Positions 42,424-53,850 are shown, counted from the first letter of the stretch. The stretch is DNA of 64,000 bases from Catenaria anguillulae PL171 (GCA_002102555.1 MCFL01000006.1:620001-684000), one strand, 5' to 3'. Translations and numbers: made by a program. Notes: a model not told the origin generated them from the letters alone.

Positions 42424-43198
42424 GTTGTAAAGGAAAGGAATCCGAGCCCAATGTTACGAATGGCAGCTCGCGCAGTTGAGGTCAGACGAGTGGATCTTGG
42501 ACGGGGTGGAGGATTCGGTTGAGCAGTCGAATAGCGGTATTTGAATGATGAATTTGGGTCGATTATGGGCACATTGCCGAGTGTGGTAATGAAATTATGC
42601 TGTACTTTATCGATGGGGGGGGGGTCATTGTTGGCTCGGGCGTTCATGCTCAGACCTCCGAGTCGCGTCGGTCACAGGTCACACCTCATCCTCATCGGGT
42701 TGATCCTTTCCCGACGAGGACGCATGCACGGCAACCTGCACCATGGATGCATGCATATGGCGGATGGCTCTGAGGAAAGACTGCGCTGTACTGATTTCAA
42801 CATTGGCCTTGCTTGAATTTCACGCAGGCTTGATTCAGTCCAGCGGCTGTTACAACAGTATTGCTCGCCAGCATTGGCGTTTCCCATCTGCTCCTAAACA
42901 CATCCACTGGGATTCCACGGAGCAGCAGACGCAACTTGAACGCAAAATGTCTCAGCGTCATGATTCGATCTGGCATCATCTCGTTTGCGTGCGTTCAGCT
43001 TGGAGCGAATGAGAGCGGTCAAGAGAGTGCGGTGAGATTCTTAGCCATTGAGTATTGAGTTGGATCAATAAATACAAGTATCCACCAACCCCGCCGTCAG
43101 GCGTCGAGGGGCTTGGGCACTTTCAGACGGCGAGATGTACTACTCTTTGCTAAATCTTAATACTTGCCTACGATTGCTATGTCGAATCCTCACCGGCC
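42424..43198. other. Intergenic, G-run and no gene
   Basis: 775 bp including a run of about ten G at 42615. Open frames are short. It precedes the start of a C2 gene; no RNA gene recognised. Confidence 0.4.
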
Positions 43199-44141
43199 AT
43201 GACTTCGCACGGCCGAATTGTTGTCCATTGTGGTGAGTTGCCCGCTGTTCCCACAATCCGTCGCTGTATTCGGCAGCAAGTGCTCACATCCTCCATGAAC
43301 GAACCACACACATACAGTCTCGGCTCGGCACCTGTACAGCGCTGACCTCATCAAAAAACAAGACCCATACTTGCAACTCACGCTCGCAGGAACCACACTC
43401 ACGACAACGACCCACAAGCGTGGCGGCACCTCTCCACACTGGGACCAGTCGCTCGCGTTCCCCATTGACCCGGTAAACCCGCCCCAGTTTCTCAATATTG
43501 TCTGTCTTGACAAGGATACACTCACGGCCGACGATTTCATTGGCCAAGCCGCCGTGTCGTTGCCCGCAGCGCTTGGATCCACGGGCGCGTTTGACGGCTG
43601 GATCCAGCTAGGTCGCGGTAAGCTGCATGGCAAGCCTGCGGGCGAAGTGCATTTGCAGATCCGGTACGAGGCCAGCCATTCCGTTGCAAAGGAAAAAGAG
43701 TATCATGCGTCGAGTTATCGATCATCGTCGTGCTCGTCCATTTCCGAGTCCGAGGGTTATGATTTCGGGTCCGCCCGCGACGAGGGGCAACGTCATCCCC
43801 CAATTCCCACGGCCGCCGAACACACTGGCAGCGACACATCGCGTGGAAAAAGCTGCAAAGTCGGCGGCGCCATTGTCGGCATTGGCGCTGGCGCAGTGGC
43901 ACTTGCCGGTGCGGCCATGGACAAGTGGGGCGAACACAAGATGAAGAAGACGGAAAAAAAGGCCAAGAAGAAGCAGAAGCATGGATTCTTGGGTGGATTC
44001 AAGTCTGGATTCAAGGAGGAGTGTGGCAACAGCGCCGGAGAAGCGCTTGCGCCAGACTCGGAAGAGGTGGTGGCCGCCGTGACTGAAGGGGTCGTCGGTG
44101 GCATTGTCGAGTCAGTCCTTGGTGGGTTGTTTGGAGGATGA
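43199..44141 (+). CDS. C2-domain protein with Gly/Ala segment and Lys-rich region (tandem copy 1)
   Basis: Exon 1 (43199-43232) encodes M-T-S-H-G-R-I-V-V-H-C; exon 2 (43318-44141) joins in phase 1 (V-S-A-R-H-L-Y); 285 residues. C2 core: K-Q-D-P-Y-L-Q-L-T-L, H-W-D-Q-S-L-A-F, L-D-K-D-T-L-T-A-D-D-F-I-G, V-H-L-Q-I-R-Y, with full calcium ligands. A Ser/His linker follows, then a glycine-rich hydrophobic segment (G-G-A-I-V-G-I-G-A-G-A-V-A-L-A-G-A), a K-K-T-E-K-K-A-K-K-K-Q-K cluster and a second Gly/Val hydrophobic end (V-V-G-G-I-V-E-S-V-L-G-G-L-F). Likely peripheral or hairpin-inserted membrane protein. Adjacent to and paralogous with the next gene. Confidence 0.9.
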
Positions 44142-44537
44142 GCTCGAGAGGATGGTTTCAAATGTGTTGTGCGTATTTATGTAAAGAGTCTTGACATGGC
44201 CCACATTTTTGCCAAGCACATCGGCGAAAGTCTTGGACAGCAGCTTGTGGACGCAGGAGGAACATGCCGTACATATTGATGAAAATTCCAGACTTGGCAT
44301 GCCAACGCACATGAGGGACAAACAGGCAGCCATGCCTCAACATGCAAATCGAAACGCACAACAGATCATCTGAGACAGCCCATTTGCCGCAAGCTCTGCT
44401 TGCATGCTCACCGCCAGCTTGACTTCCCCACCGCAGCTTGCTGCTGCCAACCTCAATCCTTCAAAAGATGTGGACATCCCTCCTTCTCCTTCGACACTGC
44501 CCTCATATCTTAGTCCATGAAAGCAAAGCTTGTCACC
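44142..44537. other. Intergenic between tandem C2 genes
   Basis: 395 bp; 3' flank of one paralogue and promoter of the next. No element recognised. Confidence 0.35.
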
Positions 44538-45341
44538 ATGTCAGGAAAACTCACTGTTCACTGCGGTACGCACGAGTCACTCCTGTGCCACTCGCATGAC
44601 TATGCAATCCTCCCTCACGCGCATGCCGTGTGTCACCCACCAGTCGCCGCCAGGAACCTTTATGATGCGGGTGACCTGATTGGATCTCAAGACCCTTACC
44701 TCAAGCTGACGCTCGGGTCCACCAAACTCAAATCCTCGGTGCACAAGAACGGCGGCACCCAAGCGCAATGGAACGACACACTCACCTTTTCGATTCCGGC
44801 CGACCCGGCACTTGCGCCCACAACGCTGCACGTTGCGTGCTGGGACAAGGACACCATCTCGTCCGATGACCTGATTGGCGAAGGCCAGGTCAATTTGCCG
44901 CAAGTACTTGCGGCAACCGGCGCATTCGACGGGTGGATCGAGCTGAGTCGGGGCGAGGGTGGGAAGCGTGTCGCAGGTCAGGTCCATTTGCAGATCCAGT
45001 ATGAGGTGGGACAGCCTGGTGGCCCAGTCGCTGCTGCGGCCGAGGGCAGCGCAAGCTCGACAAACTCGACGGCAGCCGCCGCGGCCGCGGTTGTTGGTGG
45101 AGGAGCAGTGGCGGCCGTGCTGGCACACAAACTGGATAAGAAGAAGCGCAAGAAGAAAAAGAAGCACGGCAAGTGGCATGCCAGCAGCTCGGGCGGCGGC
45201 GAGGAGGGCGGCGAGGGCGACGGCGGAAGCGCCAGCAGCAGCGATGGGGAGAGGGAGGGTGGAGACAACGGCGGCGATGAGGAGAGTGGGGTGGGCGGAG
45301 TCATTGGCGGCATCTTTGGAGCCATCTTTGGCGACGATTGA
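44538..45341 (+). CDS. C2-domain protein with Gly/Ala segment and Lys-rich region (tandem copy 2)
   Basis: Exon 1 (44538-44565) encodes M-S-G-K-L-T-V-H-C and ends in phase 1; exon 2 (44644-45341) begins V-A-A-R-N-L-Y-D-A-G-D-L, total 241 residues. The first intron lies after the same H-C pair as in the neighbour. C2 ligands are complete (S-Q-D-P-Y, W-D-K-D-T-I-S-S-D-D-L-I-G). The tail repeats the same plan: an Ala/Val/Gly run (A-A-A-A-V-V-G-G-G-A-V-A-A-V-L-A-H), K-K-K-R-K-K-K-K-K, an acidic Gly/Ser stretch, and a hydrophobic end G-V-G-G-V-I-G-G-I-F-G-A-I-F. Intact. Clearly a tandem duplicate of the gene 400 bp upstream. Confidence 0.9.
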   Translation: MSGKLTVHCGTHESLLCHSHDYAILPHAHAVCHPPVAARNLYDAGDLIGSQDPYLKLTLGSTKLKSSVHKNGGTQAQWNDTLTFSIPADPALAPTTLHVACWDKDTISSDDLIGEGQVNLPQVLAATGAFDGWIELSRGEGGKRVAGQVHLQIQYEVGQPGGPVAAAAEGSASSTNSTAAAAAAVVGGGAVAAVLAHKLDKKKRKKKKKHGKWHASSSGGGEEGGEGDGGSASSSDGEREGGDNGGDEESGVGGVIGGIFGAIFGDD

Positions 45342-45551
45342 GCAGCTTGGGTTTCAATAATGTCCATGTCAACCGTTTTCAACATTTGATTTGGATAGAC
45401 TTGCAAGTCTCATTTTCTTTATGTATTCCCACGCCCAGCCCCACTCAGGACAGGACACAAGAGCATGTAACTACAAGAGGAAAATACATCCATGATCGAG
45501 AGAAATTGCGAACGATAAGTACTACGACACACCCAAGACACATTGACTGAT

Positions 45552-48500
45552 CTACTTGCGCTGCTCCTCAACCCACTTGCGTGCATTCCTGAACATCTGC
45601 AACCAAGGGCCCTGCACTTGCTCGTGCCCCACTTGTCATCGACCCACGAGTTGGCCACCCACCGGGTCGCCCGCTCTGGATGCGGCATCATGATGGTAAC
45701 CCGTCCATCCCTGGTCGTCAATCCCGTCACACCCAACTGCGACCCGTTCGGGTTGGCCGGGTACTTTGACGCGGGGCTGCCATAGTTGTCCACAAACCGC
45801 AACGCCACCAATCCCTCCGAGACAAGCGCGGGCAAGTCGCCCTCGGACCGGTACACAGTGCGGCCCTCGCCGTGTGCAACTGGGATCGGCAACTTGGATC
45901 CGGCCATGTCTTTGAAAAACACGGACGGCGAAGCCGGCACCTCGACCATGGCTGTGCGTGCTTCAAACTTTTCCGATGCATTGTGCTCAAACGTGGGCCA
46001 GTGCTTGGCACCCGAGTCGGCGGGAAGCACGTCCGTGAGCTGGGCAAACATTTGGCACCCGTTGCAAATCCCCAAAGCAAACGTTGATGAGCGCGCAAAG
46101 AATTCGGTAAACTCCTTGCGGGCAACGGCATTGTTGAGAATCGATTTGGCCCATCCGCGGCCAGCGCCGAGAACGTCACCGTACGAGAAACCACCGCACG
46201 CGGCGAGACCAACAAAGTCGCGCAACGAGGTCGAGCCAGAAAGAATGTCGGACATGTGTACGTCAATGGCAGCGAATCCGGCGGCGTGGAACGAGTAGGC
46301 CATTTCCATGAATGAGTTGACACCTTGTTCGCGAAGAATGGCAACCTTGGGGCGCGAGTCCACGGGCGACGTGTACAAGGGCGAGCGTGTGTCCACAAAC
46401 GGGTACACAAACGTGAGCTTTGACGACAAACCGGGGTCGGCAACGTCGAGCAGCTGCTCAAGCTCCTGATCGACGCACATGGGGTTCTCGCGGCGCCGGG
46501 CAACGTGGTAGCTGGTGAGCGACCAGAGACGCTGGGCATCAATGCGATGGATCGAGTCCACAACTTGGTCGCCTTGCTTGACAAGAATCTTTTCCACGGC
46601 TCTGGTCACTTGAGCAACAACCGACACGCACTCCTTGGGCAAGCCTTGACGCGAGCAAATGTCGGCGAGCTTGGCCACGTCCGAGGCACGCACCTGCACC
46701 ACGGCGCCGAGTTCCTCGTTGAACAAGTACGCAATCGGATCCACGCCTGCAGGTACAGCCACCTCAGCGCCAACACGGCCGGCAAAGCACATTTCGGCGA
46801 CAGTCGTGTACAAGCCACCATCGGACCGGTCGTGATACGCCAGCAGAAGCTTGGCCTTTGCCGCCTCGTGCACGGCATTCCACACGCCGCGCAAGTTCTC
46901 GACATTGTCGACATCGGGCACTTGGTTTCCAACTTGGCCATACACTTGGGCCACGGCCGATGCACCCAAACGCATCTTGCCCGCTGACACATCAAGCAGG
47001 ACAAGGACCGTGGGCTCGGCATGGCGCACGAGCTGTGGGGTCAAAATGGTGCGCACATCTTGGACAGGCGCGTACGCGGTAATGTTGAGCGCCATGGGCG
47101 ACACAACGCCTTGGGCTGGCCATCCTGAGCCTTCCATTGCGACCGCATCGACAGCGAGTCCTTGCCAACTGGAATTGTGATGCCCAGCTTGGGACACATG
47201 TCGAGGCCAATTGCCTGCACGGCAGCATACAGCCCAGCGCCTTCGCCCTCAGCATCCACGGCCGACATCCAGTTTGCCGACAACCGACATGGTCGAGTCC
47301 CGGAACCGACGTCGTCGACAAGATGTTGAGCAAGGCCTCGGCAACGGCAACACGTGCCGATGCGCAGGGTCCACGAGGGCAATGGGCGGGCGCTCGCCCA
47401 TGGCCATGCACTCGCCGCGGAACGTGTCAAACGACGTGGACGTGACTGCGCAGTCGGCCACGGGCACTTGCCAGGGGCCAACCATTTGCTCGCGCACAGT
47501 CAAGCCGCCCACGGACCGGTCACCGATGGTAATGAGGAAGGCCTTGGACGCGACCGAGGGCAGTTGCAACACGCGCTCAATCGCTTGACGAACGCTGCGC
47601 CGGTGGGAAGGGCGAGCGGGCGAGGGACAAGCGTGCGGGTTGATGTGACGCGGTGCATCTTGGGTGGTTTGCCAAACAGCACGCTCATGGGTAGATCAAT
47701 CGGGTTGCCGCCGAGCACACGGTCTTGCACAACGAGGCGCTCTTCCTTGGTTGCCGTACCCACAACGGCAAACGGACACCGTTCGCGCTTGCACATGGCT
47801 GCAAATTGGTCCACATCCTTTTCGTCCAGGGCAAGCACATAGCGCTCTTGACTCTCATTGCACCAGATTTCCATGGGCGACATGGCACCATCGTCCACAA
47901 GCACGTCGCGAAGCTGAATGACGGCGCCGAGCCCATGGTCGTGAACGAGTTCGGGCAGCGCATTGGACAAACCTCCCGCTCCAACATCGTGCACAGAGAC
48001 AATTGGGTTGGCGTCGCCCTTGGCCGTGCACGCGTCCAGCACCATCTGGCACCTGCGCTGCATTTCCGGGTTTTCGCGCTGCACCGAGGCAAAGTCGAGT
48101 TCGGCGGCGGCCGTGCCCGAAGCAACCGATGATGCAGCACCGCCGCCAAGGCCAATCAGCATGGAGGGACCACCCAGGACAACGAGCTTGTGGCCGGGCT
48201 GGATGGTTTGCTTTTGCACATGCATGGGCCGGATCGACCCAAGGCCACCAGCGAGCATGATGGGCTTGTGGAATCCGCGGACCTCGGACGCCTTGACTTG
48301 TCCAGACTTGGGGTCGACCATGTCGACCTTGGTGCACAGCGTGCGGAAGTAGCCCGTGAGTCCAGGGCGGCCAAACTCGTTGTTGAAGGCGGCGCCACCA
48401 AGCGGGCCGTCAATCATAATGTCGAGTGGACTGGCAATGTGCTCAGGCTTGGCGGCCAGGTCTGCATCAGCCTCCCAGGGGAGTACGTATCCAGGGATGC

Positions 48501-49630
48501 GCAGGTTGGACACGGCAAAGCCCGTCAATCCGGCCTTGGACTTTGAGCCTTGGCCCACGGATCCTTCGTCACGAATCTCACCGCCGGAACCCGTGGCTGC
48601 ACCGGGGAACGGCGATACGGCTGTCGGGTGGTTGTGGGTCTCGACCTTGGCAACCAAATGCACTTCTTCGTCGTGCACTTCGTATACACCCTTTGCGCTC
48701 GCTGCAAGCCTTGGGACCGTGGGTCCGGCCATGACGGCGGCATTGTCCTTGTACGCCGACAAGATGCGGTCCGGGTGCTGCTTGTACGTGTTCTTGATCA
48801 TGCCAAACAAGGAATCTGGCTTTGCGCTCCATCAATCTCCCACGTGGCGCCAAACACCTTGTGCCTGCAATGCTCCGAGTTGACTTGTGCAAACATGAAG
48901 AGCTCGACGTCGGTCGGGTCACGCCCGACCTCGGCGCGATACGCGTGCGCCAAGTAGGCCACCTCGTCGGGGCAAGCGCCAGGCCCTTTTCCTTATTGGC
49001 CGTGACGAGCGCCGCCTGGGCATCTGCGTCCGAACTTGCCCCAGACACAATCGGCACGTGAACAAGCGGACGCGGGGACTCATGGGCAAACAGCTCGTCG
49101 GGTTTGGGCGCGCGCGAAAGGACCACTTGTGTCATGCGATCGTGGACCAGCGGGCCCACAACGGCCACGGGATCCAGGCACGCGCCTGGGTGGACGTGCA
49201 CGGCATACCCAACGCCGCGCTCAATGCGCTTGATTGCGTCGCCCAGCCCCGACAGATGGGCAATGTCGGTGGCTTTTGAAGACCAGGGCGAGATGGTACC
49301 GAGGCGCGGGACCACAATCAGGGATGTGGCGCCGCCAGGGCACGGCACGACTTGGTCGCATTCGTACGGATCAACATGGTCGGTTTTCACGAGGCGCGCA
49401 GCGAGCAGGTCTTCGAGGCGAGCGAGATCATCGGGCGACAGGTGGGTGGTGGCGGCCAGTTCAACAAAGTACAGGTGCCACGACTCGAGCTTGTCGACAA
49501 GGGCCACGGGTGCCGGCGCGGCAAGGGCAATTTGGTCGAGGAGGCGTTGCGACTTGAAGGCAGGGAGGGCAGGGTGGGTGCTGCGCAGGATCAGCATGGT
49601 GCTTGTTGCGGTCGAGTTGGTTGGGGCCAT
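45552..49630 (-). CDS. ADE6: Phosphoribosylformylglycinamidine synthase (frame interrupted)
   Basis: Catalyses FGAR + Gln + ATP to FGAM, step 4 of purine synthesis; the large eukaryotic form joins synthase and glutaminase. Seen: N-terminal [11 protein letters not shown], central F-G-M-I-K-N-T, A-E-V-G-R-D-P-type ATP region, G-I-D-L-P-M, G-K-D-S-L-S-M, and the class-I amidotransferase with [12 protein letters not shown], nucleophile in G-I-C-N-G-C-Q-M and M-P-H-P-E-R. Stop at 45552-45554. Start 49630, or 49597 if the short polar leader is not used. Coding sense changes frame seven times (near 48975, 48825, 47590, 47370, 47290, 47108, 45625), each equivalent to one lost base; 4,079 + 7 bases is a whole number of codons and gives about 1,361 residues, the family norm. 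So the gene is probably intact in life. Confidence 0.95.
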
Positions 49631-50193
49631 GTTTATCTGTGTTCCGACGACAGAGCGAGTCAGCAAAGAGATTTGTTGCCAGAGGATGTCCGAGTAGAAT
49701 CATACCGCGAATGCACGTGAATGATGAGCTGGGTGGGGTACTATTGACGTCGTCGACTGGATGGGCGGGATACATGAGCTAGCTACATGGATGGAAGATC
49801 ATGGCGTGCCAGAGCGAGCGACTTGAGTGTGGGGGCGGGCGGCCGACACCTTATGAGCACGCCGGGGGAAACTGGTGCGGACGAAATCGAGACGCGCGAG
49901 ACAATCGCGTCCGACTTTTGCACGCAGACCTCGGAAAAGTCAGGCGTTGGCGGATGATCTCGGACTGATCGCCGGGCGGAAGTGTGCTCGGAGACGCATC
50001 ACGTGGACTCAGCCCTGACAGAAATGCATTTGGTTGCAGAGACTCTTGTCTCGAAGTCACCGCCGCCATCTCGGCTGTTCCGAGGACATGTATCGTATAG
50101 CTGACCGTGTGCCATGTAAACTCGCCCACCACTGCACTCATCGCAATCCTCCCGGAGCCCCACAAACAACCGCATCAATTCAACTATTCCATC
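49631..50193. promoter_or_regulatory. Divergent promoter of ADE6 and FCF1
   Basis: 563 bp between the two start codons. The word GAGTCA (TGACTC on the ADE6 strand) sits at 49657-49662, 27 bp before the ADE6 ATG. TGACTC is the core bound by Gcn4/Bas1 at yeast ADE genes, but the site may be in the 5' leader and one hexamer is weak evidence. Confidence 0.4.
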
Positions 50194-50953
50194 ATGGGCA
50201 AGGCCAAAAAGACACGCAAGTTTGCCGAAGTCAAGCGGATGCTCAACCCAAAGGATGCGCGCCTCAAGCAGGTCCAGAACAAGGTGATTAAGAAGGCAGA
50301 GGAGGAGAAGAAGCAGGAAGTCCGCCACATGTATGCTGTCGTGCGTCCGCCGCAACTTGCTCATCTCGCAACGAGCATCACCGTTTGCTGACACGGTCCC
50401 CGCCCGCAATGATACAACAACAATTCCCACAGCGAACAATCTGCATCCTCACTTTTCTTCAAGTACAATGAAGCTCTCGGTCCTCCCTACCACATCATCA
50501 TTGATACCAACTTCATCAACTTTTCCATTCAAAACAAGCTCGAGGTGCAAAAGGCCATGATGGATTGCCTGTTTGCCAAGTGTGCGTCTCCCTCGACAAG
50601 TTTCGCAGGATTTTGCGACTGACTGACTGACCCATTCATCCTTTCTCTCCACAGGCATTGTATGTGTTCCCGAATGCGTGATTGCCGAAATCGAAAAGCT
50701 CGGCGTGAAGTACCGGCTGGCGCTGAAAACGGCGCGCGACCCGCGGTTTGAGCGGCTGCCATGCTCGCACAAGGGCACGTATGCCGATGACTGCATTGTG
50801 AACCGAGTGACACAGCATCGGTGCTATATTGTCGCCACGTGTGATAAGGGACTCAAGCAACGCCTGCGCAAAATTCCGGGCGTGCCCATCATGTCGATTC
50901 AGAGCAGGAAGTATGCCATTGAGCGGTTGCCCGATGCCAATAGTTTTGCGTGA
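50194..50953 (+). CDS. FCF1: rRNA-processing PIN-domain nuclease Fcf1/Utp24
   Basis: Exons 50194-50330, 50433-50581 and 50655-50953 give 194 residues, the family length. Fcf1 cleaves pre-rRNA at the early 18S sites inside the SSU processome. Conserved sequence: [34 protein letters not shown] with catalytic Asp, [39 protein letters not shown] (acidic PIN residues) and [11 protein letters not shown]. All three junctions keep phase and no frame breaks occur. Divergent from ADE6. Confidence 0.96.
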
Positions 50954-51435
50954 GGACTGGGTGCCAGGGGGACCTGGGGACCGGGAGCCAGGAGGCGGAA
51001 GGGGCGCTGGTTTGGGTCGTTGGTTATTCAGAGCATTTCGCTCTTTTGTATATTATTCATTCATTCTCTCTTTCAGTACCAATTGGATAACTCCTCTCAT
51101 AATGCAAGCGTCACTCGTCCTTTTTCCCCAAGTAAAGGCGGGCGACCGTCTCGATTGACATGCAGCCACGCCATCTCACCACCAGTGTCCATGTTCAACT
51201 GCTGCGGAATGGATGGTTGAAGTGTGATAAAAAAAAAACAGTCGGAACAGAAAAATCAAGTAAATACAGGTGGCAGATTTAGTATCGGACCAGGAAGAAT
51301 GCACAAAAAGACCATGGCCCACACACGACCCCAGGAATCCCGAGAGCAACAAATCAACTACGGAATATAGTATACGGTGAAAACAATTGAGAAAGAAGGG
51401 CAAAACACTTGCTTGGCTCGATCCAACATTGTCGT
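50954..51435. other. Convergent intergenic region
   Basis: Between the FCF1 and TOM22 stops. Contains an A9-type run near 51230. No gene seen. Confidence 0.4.
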
Positions 51436-51992
51436 TTAGAAGCCGGGAGGCACAATGCCGCCCACAGCAGCGGGGGACGCTGCTGCGCCAGGCACAACTG
51501 CACCGGGAGCGCCCGGTTGTCCGCCCATGAGCTACACAGCACCAAAAGTGATGCACACAAGCGAGTCGGGTGAACACCATGTGGCTTACGTTTGCTACAG
51601 AGACGAGAAGAACATCAACAACGGACCTGCTGAGTGGACTGTTCCCGCATCCTCTGCTCCCTCTCCAAAATCTCAATGTGTGTCTCCTTCTCCATCTCGT
51701 ACACGAGCGGGGCAACCATGACGAGCGCCGTTGTGCTGAGGACCCAAGCAGCGCGGCCCAAGAAGAAGGCCGTGGCCTTGGACAGCGATCCGAGCGAGGC
51801 CAACTTTGACGAGACAGAGTACCGGACGTGGGGCGGGATCACATCGGCAAGGGCGGCAAGGCGGTCAATGAAGGACTCGTCCGTGACGGAGAATTCCGAC
51901 TCGGCATCGGAATCGTAGTCGGTCGAGTAGTGGCCGGCGTCCGAGTCGGACGAGGAGCCAGAGTGGTCGGGGACGTCAGTGAGGCGGACCAT
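51436..51992 (-). CDS. TOM22: Mitochondrial import receptor subunit Tom22
   Basis: Exons 51627-51992 and 51436-51531 (minus order) give 153 residues from ATG 51992 (M-V-R-L-T-D-V-P). Tom22 is a tail-region anchored outer-membrane receptor that links Tom20/Tom70 to the Tom40 pore. Seen: acidic Ser/Asp N-terminus (presequence binding), F-I-D-R-L-A-A-L-A-D-V-I-P-P, R-Y-S-V-S-S-K-L-A-S-L-G, then the membrane helix with its conserved Pro (A-A-W-V-L-S-T-T-A-L-V-M-V-A-P-L-V-Y-E-M-E) and the intermembrane-space tail. The second exon adds a Gly/Pro/Ala tail after Q-Q (L-M-G-G-Q-P-G-A-P). The intron donor is GTCCGT, weaker than usual. Divergent from DTD1. Confidence 0.92.
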
Positions 51993-52517
51993 GGTTGCAA
52001 GGTGTATGGGTGCGGTGGCTTGAAACAATCGAGTCGTCACTGTCTCAGATATCCATTGAGCGTTGGAGTCAGGGCATGGGCTGGAGGAGCTGCAAAACTC
52101 GGCCTTGAGTCTTGACGTCTTGGCTTCTTGACTTGAGCTGACCTGACCTGACCTGACCGGAGTGGATCGGCTTTGATGGAAAGGCCAGCGATCGGAAGGT
52201 GTGGACGGGCCGTCGATCCGTCCACTTCAGGACGATGACTTGCTTGGAAGCTCCAGTCGAGTCGGGTCAACTTGAAGTTGACACTGTGCGCCAAAACGGA
52301 TGCACGATTGCTCTCCGAGTCTCGAGTCATTGTGCTGCACTTGAATGCATCATCTGCGGACTCATGCACCCATGTAATTAGCCGAAAGTACCAATACTTG
52401 AGCCAACCTTTTCCCTCGCTTGTCTCCACTTGACTGCACTTGCGAGCGTTCATTCGACTCGCTCCCTGTTCCCACATCGTATACACATTGATACATTCGT
52501 CAAGACGAATACCAACC
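51993..52517. promoter_or_regulatory. Divergent promoter of TOM22 and DTD1 with CTGAC repeat
   Basis: 525 bp between start codons. Four to five tandem ACCTG pentamers lie at about 52138-52160. Nothing else recognised. Confidence 0.5.
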
Positions 52518-53059
52518 ATGCGTGCCGTCATTCAATGCGTCTCGTCGGCCTCGGTCACGGTCGACTCGCAGGTCATCTCGTCCATCTCGCGCGGCCTCAT
52601 GGTCCTCGTGGGCCTTGCACACGACGACACACAAGACGACGTCGACTACATTGTGCGCAAGCTGCTTAATTCCCGCCTTTTCCCCGACCCTGATTCCGGT
52701 GCAATGTGGAAGAAATCCGCCAAGGACTTGGACTTGGAAGTGCTGTGTGTGTCCCAGTTTACGTTGTATGGAAACTTGGCCAAGGGGAACAAGCCAGACT
52801 TTCATGCGTCCATGAGGGCAGAGCAAGCAAAGGAAACGTACGCTGGGTTCTTGGAAAAGTTGAGAAATGGATATGGCAACAAGGACAGGATCAAGGGTAT
52901 GTTGTTTCTCTTTCTGCCTGTGATCCACGACCTGAGCGGCGACTGAGGTTTCGTCTGGTATCTTGATGTGTAGATGGCCAATTTCAAGCAATGATGCAAG
53001 TCGCATTGGTCAATGAGGGACCAATTACCTTGACGCTTGATTCACGCATTCGCAAGTAA
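52518..53059 (+). CDS. DTD1: D-aminoacyl-tRNA deacylase
   Basis: Exons 52518-52896 and 52974-53059 join in phase 1 to give 154 residues, the normal length. The enzyme hydrolyses D-amino acids from mischarged tRNA (proofreading in trans). Family marks: M-R-A-V-I-Q-C-V-S-S-A-S-V-T-V-D, I-S-R-G-L-M-V-L-V-G-L, the active-site S-Q-F-T-L-Y-G, K-P-D-F-H-A-S-M, and N-E-G-P-I-T-L-T-L, whose Gly-Pro is the cross-subunit motif for substrate chirality. Intact. Divergent from TOM22. Confidence 0.95.
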
Positions 53060-53497
53060 ACGGATGGTTTCTCTTGTCGCGACGCTTGCATGAGGTTCGG
53101 TTCGTGTGATTGGCGTGGAATCCACCATTGTCTGCGTGGGATGGGATCGACTGGTTGGGTGCGTGGGAATGGAGATTGATGACGGCAAGTTGGGCTGGCT
53201 GCTCGCATCTCTGCGCATGTACAAATGTACAAGTGCGAGCGGTGGGCCAGCCCATTCGCAGCTCGAGGCTCTTGTGCTGTGTTGTTGTCTACCTGCTAGA
53301 TTAGGCGGCGCCCCCCCCCCCCCCCCTCCGAATCCCCATACGAGGATATACAATGGCAAAATTTTCTTTCCCCCCCCCCCTCCCTTAATGCTTGGCTCCA
53401 TGAGAATCCCAAAATATACATACACAACGTCCCAACAGATTGGGCATGTCGCACTATCAAGGCGCGCCGACTTTGCGCCTGTTGGTTCCAAAGCCCA
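53060..53497. other. Intergenic with poly-C runs
   Basis: Two long C runs, about 16 bases at 53311-53326 and about 11 at 53370-53380, separated by an A/T-rich stretch. Run length is unreliable in assemblies. No gene seen. Confidence 0.5.
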
Positions 53498-53850
53498 ATG
53501 TCAATGACTGTAGTGGCAGCGACGACGACGGACTCACACCGGCTGCTTGACGACGTCAAGACAAACTCCAATTGCACGCACGGACACTTTATCGCCGTAG
53601 TGAAAGAATTAACCGCCATTCTCGCTCCTCATGTTGGCACACGGGGCGCCTGCCAAACCAGCGACGCCGGGTCCCGTCGATCTGCTCGAGAGCCGCTTTG
53701 CCGCACTCGACAGGTCGGACTACGCCGAGCCCGACTCCGGGAATGACTGGGACGTCGTTTTCGACCTGGATGCCGAAACGCCCAACAGTAAGTAGTCGCA
53801 AACGTCACCGCTTGTGTACAGCACATCCTCGATTCATCACAACAAGTTGA
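53498..53850 (+). CDS. Small hypothetical protein, one probable frame break
   Basis: ATG 53498 opens M-S-M-T-V-V-A-A-T-T-T-D-S-H-R-L-L-D-D-V-K. Near 53620-53690 the sense moves one frame (A-K-P-A-T-P-G-P-V-D-L-L-E-S-R-F-A-A-L-D-R, then N-D-W-D-V-V-F-D-L-D-A-E-T-P-N). A strong donor (ACA|GTAAGT) and an acceptor (TACAG) would finish N-T-H-P-R-F-I-T-T-S-stop. Family not recognised. It could instead start at ATG 53631. Confidence 0.35.

Noticed and set aside
45552-49630. Programmed frameshifting or true pseudogene in ADE6
   Set aside because: Seven separate one-base losses without a common slippery site, and a normal restored length, fit assembly error better; kept as a checkable finding.
53311-53380. 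Poly-C runs as a structured element
   Set aside because: Simple homopolymers in intergenic DNA with unreliable lengths; no flanking structure.
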